The notes beneath the pieces are model-generated. The model made no database searches, was not told where the DNA came from, and was given only the letters and a program-made list of their open reading frames with translations. The position numbers were made by a program, and so were the translations under genes. This document shows positions 46,450 through 55,815 of a stretch of 64,000 nucleotides of DNA, one piece after another. Position 1 is the stretch's first letter. Every line of letters begins with the position of its first letter. This DNA comes from Azolla caroliniana (lineage: Eukaryota; Polypodiophyta), in assembly GCA_043228905.1 (NCBI GenBank), contig JBHGNT010000005.1:11346001-11410000 (forward strand). The letters are read 5' to 3'.

Positions 46450-46850
46450 GGAGGAATAATATAAGATCTACAATAAGTGAGAAGGGGGACCTGAAGGAGG
46501 AATAGAAGATCAACAAGAAGTGAGAATGGGCTTGTTAGAAAGAGGAGGAATAGAAGATCTGCAAGAAGCAAGAAGGGGCTTGGGAAACAGAGGAAGAATA
46601 GAAGATTTAGAGGAAGTGAGAAGGGTCTTTTTAGAAGGAGGAAGAATAGAATATCGGCAAGAAGCGAGAAGGTCTTGGGAGACAGAGGAAGAATAGAAGA
46701 TTTAGAAGAAGTGGGAAGGGTCTTGTTAGAAGGAAGAAGAGTAGAAGGTTAAAAGTGGTGAGATGAAGAATAGTAGAAGAAAGAAAGAGATGAAGGAAGA
46801 ATAGTGAAAGAAAGATATGAGTTTGGGTGATTGGAATCAAGTAGTTCTTT
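46450..46850. repeat. purine-rich imperfect tandem repeat
   Basis: The plus strand repeats blocks like GAGGAAGAATAGAAGATTTA, GAAGTGAGAAGGGTCTT and AGAAGCGAGAAGG four or five times. The neighbouring sequence (46380-46430, CCTATAAATAAGAG) is similar to the reverse complement of 53230-53310, which suggests it is part of an LTR U3/R region. Confidence 0.6.
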
Positions 46851-46989
46851 GGTTTTGTGGTTGTATTTGGAGTTTATCCAGTTTGTGTTGCCTCCATAAT
46901 AGAATATTGTAGCATTCTTGTCTCTTTCTCTTCTCTTGTCTATCTTTTCTCTATACACTCTTATAGAAGCCTTTGGAGGTGTATCCACC

Positions 46990-47753
46990 TCCATTGTTTG
47001 ACCTCAACATTTTCACTTTATGGCCGGATCTGTTTTCGGCTTCGACTACCACTGAACGAAAACTTCAAGCACTTCATCTTTGGACTTAATCGAGTAAGCC
47101 CAAACTTTTCGTGTACAATCATCGACGAAAGAGATGAAGTATCAGTAGCCTCCTAGGGATCTTTCAAGCATCGGCCCACAAATATTGATCTGAACCAATT
47201 TTAGGGGTTGTCATACCATCTCATAAAGGATTGAGTATGGACTTCAGGTCTATTTCCCATATGGAAGATGCTCGTAGAAGTCCGTTTGAGCTTGATGGAA
47301 TTTTGGTATATAACCGATTTCCAATAGCCGGTCTAATCCAGCTTGTGAGATATGGCCGAGTCGGCCATGTCATAACGTTGCATTCGGCATTTTGGCTACA
47401 TGGAGTGATCCCTCCGAACTTATCACTGTTAGCAAGTAGGCGTTTGGTAGTGTGTGTAGTAGGTGTTTGGCTTCCCGTTCCACGACTTCAACCATGGGCA
47501 ATCTTTTCTCCTCCTCGACTGGCTTTGTCTTTGGCCAGTTCTCTAGGTTGTTTTTGCCGATAAGTGGGCTTCTGCATTGTCGTTAATGGTGAATCCCATT
47601 GAACTTCATCGGATATCTTCTGATAGTATCGTCCTGATAGCCTCATCTAGTGTTAACATCGGAGAGTTCTTCGTGAACATGCTACAGAAAACTTCCCAAC
47701 TCGGCGGCAATGTTAGCCGGTCGGACCCACTGACTAAGCTAGCCAAATTATAT
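46990..47753 (-). pseudogene. copia remnant O (gag and integrase fragments), cut by transposon P
   Basis: On the minus strand, frames near 47160-46990 give YFISFVDDCTRKVWAYSIKS and DEVLEVFVQW, a copia integrase core. 47790-47606 gives RLTLPPSWEVFCSMF and LTLDEAIRTILSED, a copia gag C-terminal half. It is heavily decayed, with missing sequence between the two. Transposon P begins at 47754. Confidence 0.6.
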
Positions 47754-47800
47754 GGGTGAAAGCACACTACGGTGTACCAACTTTTGGCCAAAATTTTACT
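47754..47800 (+). repeat. left terminal inverted repeat of P
   Basis: GGGTGAAAGCACACTACGG, TGTACCAA, then TTTTGGCCAAAA. It matches the right end with a gap of about 9 bases between the two blocks. Confidence 0.85.
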
Positions 47801-48054
47801 ACTAATTCGATGAGGAGGAAAGGAAAATAATCCAATACTTGGTTTAAAAAAGTTGGGGTTGTTGGGTCACAGTCCTAGGTAATGTTGTACGGAAATCTTA
47901 ACTGTAGAAGATCTCGAGTAGTCACGCAATTATGAATATAGTAAGTATGTCTCTCTCTCGCTCTCTCTCTTGCCACATATGTTCATCTCAAACTGTCAGT
48001 TAGTCTGTCTCCCTCCCTCTCTCTCCTTCCCCCTTCTACTCGTTGATTCCCAAG

Positions 48055-48205
48055 GTTCGTACCTCCTCTCCCCCTCTCTGTCTCTCTTCTACCTTCTGTA
48101 CAGGTTTGTGCAGACTCCAAGCGCGTCATTGCTCGTCGTTCATACCTCCTCTACCCTCTCTGTCTCTCTTCCACCTTCGACACAGGTCTCTGCAGACTCC
48201 ACCTC
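48055..48205 (+). repeat. CT-rich direct duplication in P
   Basis: The block from GTACCTCCTCTCCC through CTCTCTGTCTCTCTTC and ACAGGT, TGCAGACTCCA (48058-48118) recurs at about 48140-48200. It lies in the leader of the plus-strand frame of P. Open frames across it are low-complexity and not credible proteins. Confidence 0.65.
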
Positions 48206-48814
48206 TGCTCTGCTGGCCGTGTCCCCTCTGTTGGTTGTGACCTCTACTTTGCTCTACCTCCAAGTGTTCTCAAGTCACTATGTTCCCTCTACTTGGTGTG
48301 TCCGTTTGCTTGCAACCCGTGCTTCAAACATGTCCCCTCTGCAAGGACTTCAGAAAGGTAATCCTGCTATCTGCAACCCTAACGACATCTGAAAAGGTAA
48401 TCCTGCTTTAGGCTTACCTTCACGTTCTGCTACATGTTAGGGTTTTGTTGTTGTTGTTTGTGTTGTTCTCCCTTGATCATTTCAGACACTTGTACATGCA
48501 TATGCTTGAAATTGAGAGTGTTTTACATGCATATGTCATTTATTGCATGATTTAGAATTTGGTACATGTTGACATATTGGAAGATGGTTCTGTGATGGTA
48601 CGCTACAATGATTTTTCATGGTTTAGCATATATATGTTGTGTTTCAGGAGTTAACATTATGTTGTAGGTTTTATCTTTGTTGTTGATGTTTTTGTCTCAT
48701 TGTTGTTCTTATTATGCGTGATTTAATCATATGATGAAAAAAGACAGTTGTGATTGATCTATTGTTATTTTCTATTGTTGTGTGTGTGAGGTGAAGAAGA
48801 GAGATAGGACTCAA

Positions 48815-49114
48815 ATGACAAGGAAGACACCCACGAAGACGAAAATGGTCAAAGAAAATGTCAACACACCATGAAAGGAAAGAAAAAGGGACCCCATGAA
48901 AGAAAGTAAGATGACCCCCACCAAAGGGAGGTTTAAGTTGTCAACATCTCATGGCAAGAATATGTTCACAAACATCCTTCGAGGTAGAAAGTTAGGATGG
49001 GGATATTTCCTTCGTGCACGACCTTACACTTATGAAGACGTAGACATGTGGATGATCAAAACATGGGCTCATCACAACCGGAGACAAGGAGAGGTTTTCA
49101 CCTCAATCAATTGA
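48815..49114 (+). pseudogene. short basic frame of transposon P, one in-frame TGA
   Basis: The ATG at 48815 opens MTRKTPTKTKMVKENVNTP, then TGA at 48872, then KERKRDPMKESKMTPTKGRF and FTNILRGRKLGWGYFLRARP, ending GEVFTSIN. The basic composition suggests nucleic-acid binding. A possible intron lies upstream (donor GGTAATCC near 48396). It converges on the transposase gene, with the stops 12 bases apart. I do not recognise a family. Confidence 0.4.
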
Positions 49115-49126
49115 AGAAGGATTATA

Positions 49127-50696
49127 TCACTGAACAAAAGTCATGATATGAACAAGTTTATGATACAAAACATATCCTAAACAATGAGGTAGGAACTGTT
49201 TTTGCACGTGCATTTGCATGTGAACTCCATGGTGGCATTGAAGTTGATTGGGAAGATGTACAAGTATTGTACATTGGTCATTGTACCAATGCATTGACTG
49301 AACCTCATTTTGAACTTTAAAGGTATAGTTCTCTGCAAAGTCAATAACCGATACCATAACATCCGGTGGTAAGTTATTTATACATTCCTTGAACTGTGAA
49401 TTTTGCCAATAACTCCTAAAGTTATGTGGAATGAACTCCCCGAGTTGCTTCCTAAACTCTGAGACAAGGGTAGCAACACATGTCTCCTTATATACTTCCT
49501 TGATACGCTTACTAACGAGACCCTTACCTATATTTTCAGTCACATACTCTAAATATGTCCATTTCACAATATGACAGTTATCCACGTCAACCTGCTGTCT
49601 ACAAAATAACGGTTCTGGGCAAACCTTACATGTTCTGACAAGACATGTACGATTATGCCACTCAGATGATGGTTTTTTTTCACAAATAAAAGACCTCCAT
49701 AACTCAGAAACTGTTGCATAAGTCATGTTTCGTGCATTACATCTATTACCACTCCCATTTGGTCTACATACCTCACAAGTGCCAACACACCCATCCCCGT
49801 GTATACCCTTAGAATCAGTACACATACTGTTCGCATCAAGCCTTAACATGTCCATTTCACAGAACAACATGTGTTCCTCTCCTTTAACTTTTTAACAAAA
49901 AATGGTTTCAAAACTTGGAACTTGCGAAATCCAAGATTGATGCTAGGATGTTGGTCTTTGAAGTTCATGAACAATTCAGCCTACATCAAAAAAATATGCA
50001 ACATTAATAGAAGCATTTAGTAAACAACAAAATATTTAAAACCAAATAGATAAAAAATTGAATTACCTCAGTCATCTCCAAGAAGTGTCTTGGGTGAATA
50101 TGGTACCTACCCCAACTTATACGTTGTCTACATACATCTTTTTTATTCGGTGAGACACGTGTGTTTTTTGCCCAAAAGGAACCCACTTCCTCAATAATCT
50201 CATGAGACAATGCATCACATCGTCGTCTACGACCTAACCCCAATCACTTAAATTGATTTGATTGTATATTTGTCCGATGCTTCCTCAAGTTCCTTCTTTG
50301 GATACCAAGTGCTAAGGCAACTTTAGTATCACTATATTTTTTTTCAGTTGTACCATTTACAACCATGTGAAGGGTTGCGCTCTTTGCACCAAGCTTATCT
50401 ATGCTCTCTACCCCTTTCACTAAGTGTAGGGATGAGTTCATACACTCTACAATTTCCTCTGAAACACATTGGTCCCTAAACTTAATATTCTCCATGTCTT
50501 CATTCAAAAGTTGATGGTGCGACACTCTAGAGATAATATCCCTACGATCCTCCAAGCTAAATCTCTCAATTACTTCTTGTAAATAACGGACTATGTGAAG
50601 AACAAACCGTCTCTTGCTCCTCTCAGACATAGATTTGCTAAGGGACACCTCGCTCTGCTCATCGACGACCATTGTCACTCTCATATATTCCAACAC
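49127..50696 (-). pseudogene. DDE-like transposase of P, DFAENY type
   Basis: Exons inferred at 50696-50067 and 49980-49127 (GT-AG, phase 0); an earlier exon probably exists because 50696 follows an acceptor-like AAATTAG. Exon 1 includes RRRRCDALSHEIIEEVGSFW and RISWGRYHIHPRHFLEM. Exon 2 reads FKDQHPSINLGFRKFQVLKP, Cys pairs (CEVCRPNGSGNRC; CLVRTCKVC), then VIDFAENYTFKVQNEVQSMH and WYNDQCTILVH. The DFAENY...EVQS.HW signature recurs in uncharacterised transposase-like proteins of invertebrates, as I remember them; the Asp is a likely DDE residue. A TGA sits at 50244-50246, and one T appears deleted near 49868, so this copy is dead. Confidence 0.65.
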
Positions 50697-51685
50697 CTAA
50701 TTTCTTGTTATTCCAGCACCTAATTAATCAGAATAAGTGCTTAATACATCATAAAATAAACATAGTTAATACCCCATAGCATAAACATCAACCAGAAATC
50801 GGATAAACATTTGAGAGTTTGCCACAGTCACATATTCCTTTTCCAAAACAATTAACTTTTAAGAAATAATTGCATCAATTAACTTGTTGTTTGAAATACA
50901 TAAGTTTTATGACTCACAAGATGATGAGATGCATGCATACTATTTACATCATGAAGTCTTCTTAACTACAGTTTAAGACAAAGATAAGTATAACATAACT
51001 CATGTTATGCATGTCATAACACAAACACTATTCATTTGCTTTTTCCATCAAAAACGCCCCCATCAATGAAATTCAAATCCACTGATTCATCAAACCGTTT
51101 ATCAAGCCTTATTAACATATTGGTATTCATGTTAAACGTTTCAACCCATATAAAACCTTAACATGGATCAATTTAAGACTCCCCTGAAGATTGCCAGAAC
51201 ATACAGAAACAATTTATGTTTAGCGTTTTCCATGATGAATAACTTATGTCAACTCAAATTGTATATTTTGCTGCTCCTGGCAGGTCATTTTACAAGCCTA
51301 GCCTGGATGTTGCTAATCCATTATATCATTAAAACATCCACAATGATCAGTAAAATGACCCGAAGCACTTGGTTGAAACCATTGGTCAGAACATTACAGA
51401 CTCCAAATATGCAGGTTCTAACCACTTGGCTGGTGTAAATATTTCAGATTCATGTTATCATGTCATGTTTACATTATTTTAAGATTCCTATTCAACATTA
51501 ATCTTCATATATGTAAATTTAAGATTGCTAGAGTATACATTCAATTAATAGTACTGTATAGAAATAACCACTTTATACAAATAGGCGTAGACATACTGAG
51601 TGAAAGAGAAGATGGAGAAGACATACCGATGGAAGGAGAAGATGGGGAAGGCGGGTGACGCAGAGAACAACAAATCGGGTTTCGA

Positions 51686-51790
51686 GTGCGCTGTGAAGAC
51701 CTGAGTTGGAAGACGGAAGACCAGAGAGCACTGTGAAGACCTGAGTTGGAAGGCAGAAGACCAGAGTGCGCTATGAAGACCTGCGTTGTC
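51686..51790. repeat. 40-bp tandem repeat near the right end of P
   Basis: CTGTGAAGACCTGAGTTGGA starts at 51691 and 51731, and a variant CTATGAAGACCTGCGTTG at 51771. Period 40, about 2.6 copies. Subterminal repeats of this kind can be transposase sites. Confidence 0.8.
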
Positions 51791-52004
51791 TCAGTTGGAA
51801 GGTGGAAGAGGACAAGCGCCAAGAGGATTTAATGTGCCGTCCTAAATTAAACATGAGGGGGAAATAGCCCCCAAAACAGTCCTGAGTACGCAACAACTGT
51901 CCCCCCACCCATTCCCTGACTTTAATGCAACGTACACCACTCCCTAAAAATATTTTAATTATTTTCAATTTTTTTTAAATCACTCAGTACTAACAGTACT
52001 CGTG

Positions 52005-52058
52005 TTATTTTTGGCCAAAAACAATACTTTTTTGGTACACTGTAGCGTGCTTCAACCC
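52005..52058 (-). repeat. right terminal inverted repeat of P
   Basis: Read on the minus strand it begins GGGTTGAAGCACGCTACAG with TGTACCAA and TTTTTGGCCAAAA inward. ATAT follows at 52059-52062. Confidence 0.85.
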
Positions 52059-52062
52059 ATAT

Positions 52063-52793
52063 AGCTTGAAACATTAGTAAATGGGTAAAAGCATGCGAGT
52101 GGAAACACTATTATAGCTAATTAGTTGGTAAAATGGCTATAGCTATTTAGCTAGTTTTTTGTGGGCAAATCATAAGGATTATTTACAAAATTTTATGCTT
52201 TATTAATTAAATACATGTCATTTAATTTATGAGAATACTCAAAAATTTGAACTTTGGTTTTTGACGTAGTGGACCTTGGGGAATAGTGACCTCATCTAAA
52301 CTCGACTTGAATGTCCCCAAATTCCTGTTAATCCCGAGTTTGAGTTCAAAATCCGAACAGATGGAGTACTCTAAGCATGAACGCAAATGAAGCTCCCGCA
52401 ACAGCCCAAAAACTCTTCTATTGACATTGCATCGTTAGAGCTACAACACACCTCCAGTTCGATTCTCGTCTAGGTATGTATCCATTACACATTAAAAAAT
52501 ATATATTTTTTCCTTTCTGATAACTATAACTTTGTTGCCTATTCATCTTTTATAAAAAAAGATTAGGGCGAAGTTGTTGGAGTCCCAAACAAGGATGTCT
52601 CAAAGATTGGGGTGTAGCAGTGCAGTTGTGTTTCTGATTGTTATGTATGATTGTCCCTTCTTATGGGCGAGTCAGCCGAAAAACCGAAACGAGACTCGGT
52701 TGGCCGAAGTCGGCTGAAAAGTTGAAAAGCCAAAAATGTAACTCCGCCGAATGGAAGTTCGAAAGAATGGACGATTATATATATACATATATA

Positions 52794-52827
<34 letters not shown>

Positions 52828-53472
52828 TTAGGTTAGTATATATATACAAAGTGCTATTAGCTGCGTATGTATGTGGGAGAACGAATAGAGAGAAACACAA
52901 TGAGAGAGGCGCGAGAGTGAACTTTGAGTAAGTGAGCGTGAGAGAGTTAGAATGCGATGCAAGGAAGAAGGATAGAGAGCTGATGATGAGACAAAGAAAA
53001 AAGATAGAGAAGAGAAGAGGAAGAGAAAAGAATACTTCACTATACTATTAGGAATACAATACAATCCTCTTAGACTCCAAAATTAACAACCCCAAATAAC
53101 TACTTCAATATATTCTTGGCCAAAATAGTCTTTCCTTCTTCTCTCTTTCTTCAACTAATCTTCTTCTCACTTCTTCTAATCTTCTTATTCATCCTCACTT
53201 CTTCTTATAGATATTCTATTATTCCTCCCTTTTTCTCCCAATTGCTAAAAATACCCTCATATTTATAGGTTTTTAGTTGCGTTATTCTTGCTTTTTTCTT
53301 TTCTTTTCTTTCTACATATCCTCGGGTTTGTGTGATGCGTTTTTCATATCATTATATCTGGTTTGTCATCCAAATTTTTCAGACATAAAATATCTCTTTG
53401 TCAACTCTCTTACAAATATTTTCTTTTGAAATTTGGTTATGAGATGAAGAAGTTCTGAGCTTTTTTCCTGCC
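52063..53472. other. unassigned DNA with LTR-like stretches
   Basis: No coding domain. 52790-52830 has TA, GT and GA microsatellites. 53100-53320 (CCTCACTTCTTCTTATAG, TTTATAGGTTTTTAGTTGCG) is similar to the reverse complement of 46370-46500, so it is probably an LTR fragment of the family around O. 52430-52490 carries AGTTCGATTCTCG, a box-B-like motif. Confidence 0.4.
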
Positions 53473-54060
53473 TTGCTTTTTTTGTCTTTTTTATGCATTT
53501 TCTTCTTTTATCTTTTTTCCTGCTTTTTCTACATTTGGAAAATGCCTCTAACTTCATATCCCTTCAATTTCATTCGTCTTTTAACTCTTGAACCTTTAAT
53601 ATTGTGCTTTATTCTTATACTCCTTAGCATCCGATGTATTTTCCATGGTCTTTTCTTACGAGCAAAAATTGACTTCACAAGAGCTAACACAATAGTGGTT
53701 GTCTCATAGCTTTGTAGCTTAGTATGAAGAGGAAGCTAAAAACAGAAAAGAGTGAAACAGAGGAGAAATCGAGATAGAACTGAGAAGCTCTGAAAGCTTC
53801 AAAGAGATAGATACCAATGAGTTAGGGTTTTGTGCACTTGGCTGAAATTGTGGTTTCAGTTAACAACCTGGGAGTACATTCATACCTAATCAGGTTCAAT
53901 CATTCTATGCTTGTATTTTTCTTGACTCATAGTAGAAATCTTTGTTCACCATGGCTTTTCCTTGAAATCAGGGTTTTCCACATAAATCGTGTGTTACTTG
54001 CTTTATTCTGTTTGTGTCTTAGTACATCTGTGGCTTACGTTTAAGTGTAAAATCTATCAA
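53473..54060 (+). repeat. LTR-like region upstream of copia J
   Basis: The first half is related in inverted orientation to 43410-43740. The second half ends near 54060 with AATCTATCAA, followed by ACTGGTACCACAAC, a decayed tRNA-Met primer site, so this is likely the 5' LTR end of J. The LTR start is not identified. Confidence 0.45.
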
Positions 54061-54085
54061 ACTGGTACCACAACATAGGTTCTAG

Positions 54086-55341
54086 ATGGAAGGGAGTGTG
54101 AGTGGCTTTCGTGGGATGATTGTCCTGAACTCACAAAACTACTCAGAGTTGAAGATTAAAATGGAAGATCTTCTAATAGTCAAAGATCTGTATGAGCTCA
54201 TAGAAAGGAAGGATATACTAGTAGCGGTAATAGAATCTTATTGGAAAACTCTACATAGAAAGGTAGTGGCAACTATAAGATAATGTGTAGACATTAGCGT
54301 CCTACAACATATAGCAAGTGACACAAATGCCTATGAATTATGGCATAAACTCTCTGCCCTTTAGGAAAGGAAAAATGCCTAAAAATAAACTTCCCTAATG
54401 AGAAAAATAGTGAGAGTAAAGTACGTAGATGGGGAGAGCATCGTAGAGCACATCAGTACGTTCATGGGTCTGGTAAACCAGTTAGCATCAACGAAGTTCC
54501 CATTAGATGATGTTATGCAAGCCACACTACTACTATGTACTCTACCACACAGTTGGGAAAACCTAATAGTGACACTTAGTACCTCATGTAAAGAAGACAA
54601 CCTATCTTTACAAGTAGTAAAGACAAGTATTCTAAACGAAGAGACAAGAAGAAAGGATAAAAGTACCTTGTCTCAATCGGAAGCTAATGTGACCCAAGAA
54701 CTTAGTAGAGAAAGAAGCAAACACAGAAGTCTCGAAATCTAGAGGAAGACGTACATGCTTCTATTGTGGGAAGCCGGGTCACTTCCAAAAGAATTGTCGA
54801 CACTTTAGGAAGGACAAAGGCATGGTTGATGAGGTGGAACCCAGAAAAATTTCTAATGATAAAAAAATCTCAGCCATTGCAATTAGTGAAGAAGAGCTGT
54901 TATTTATTTGTGAACAAGGTAATGTAAACCTTGCAAATGCTGAGTGCTCTTCGGTAGTAGACTCCGGTGCATCATTCCACCTAACTCCCAAAAGATAATT
55001 TTTCTCATCTTACACAGTCGGTGACTATGGCTATGTAAGGATGGGCAATGACGATGAATGCAAGATTGTGGGCATAGGAAATGTGTGCTTGTTAACATCT
55101 ACTGGTTGCAGGTTAATGTTGAAGGATGTACGTCATGTTCTGGATGTCAAATTGAATCTGATATCTGCTGGATGGCTAGACGATAAAGGCTACAGCGGTG
55201 GTTTTCGCAATGGTACATGGAAGTTTTGTAAAGGGAGCATGATTGTGGCTCGAGCCCAAACACAAAATACATTGTATGTAATGCATGAAAAATTATGCCG
55301 AGATGAAGCAAATGTGGTGGGTGACTCAGATGGTGAGTTGT
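54086..55341 (+). pseudogene. gag-protease portion of copia J
   Basis: MEGSVSGFRGMIVLNSQNYS opens gag; stops occur at 54281 and near 54361. Next come FMGLVNQLASTKFPLDDVMQ, the zinc knuckle CFYCGKPGHFQKNC near 54760, SSVVDSGASFHLTP (protease active site DSG) near 54955, and pre-integrase GYVRMGN and NLISAGWLDDKGYSGGF. It stops at SDGEL, where gypsy I is inserted. Confidence 0.8.
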
Positions 55342-55755
55342 TGTCATGATATAGCATGGTATGGCTTCAAAAGAATTTGAACACATGAGCTTGTGTCACA
55401 TGGGATGAAGCTTTACCACTAAGCTATACATTGTCATACGAAGAATATTATTTCACTTAGGAAATCCATGTATATTCTAGATTTCTCTGGAACATTCTAG
55501 AAATGTCAAGAGTATTCCTAAGCCACTATAAAATGAGGCACATGGCATTATTGAGAACCAAATCGGTTCAATGCGAGTCATAAGCCTCCTAGCTATTCCT
55601 GTATATTCTCTTCATATAATATATATTTTTTGTTATCATCGTTCTCTCTCTCTCTCTCTCTATCCCACCTTCTCCCGAGAATTCTACACCCCTCTTAGTA
55701 CTAATCCTGATCTTTTAGCACTAATTCCCTCTCTGTCTTAGTACTATTCTTGACA
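55342..55755 (+). repeat. 5' LTR of gypsy I
   Basis: It contains a heat-shock-element core GAACATTCTAGAA (55490-55502), TATAAAA at 55527, a CT microsatellite, and on its reverse strand near 55370-55440 a tRNA-like stretch (TAGCTTAGTGGTAAAGC and GTGTTCAAATTC). Confidence 0.8.
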
Positions 55756-55815
55756 ATTTGAATCGATTTTGTCCTTCCTTCTATCTTCTTACTTATCCCT
55801 CCTTTCTCTAATACG

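Larger units (their letters stand above)
47754..52058. mobile_element. DNA transposon P, 4.3 kb, with a DFAENY-type transposase
   Basis: The left end GGGTGAAAGCACACTACGG continues TGTACCAA and TTTTGGCCAAAA. The reverse complement of the right end is GGGTTGAAGCACGCTACAG, then TGTACCAA and TTTTTGGCCAAAA. ATAT flanks both sides (47750-47753, 52059-52062), a 4-bp target duplication; the flanks are AT-rich, so the exact boundary could shift by a base or two. Inside are a two-exon minus-strand transposase-like gene and a short plus-strand frame, convergent. It inserted into copia remnant O. Confidence 0.8.

Noticed and set aside
47970-48392. 140-codon frame in the CT-rich leader of transposon P
   Set aside because: Its composition follows the CT-rich duplicated DNA (Ser/Leu/Pro runs) and no domain is visible; it looks like a leader with a duplication.
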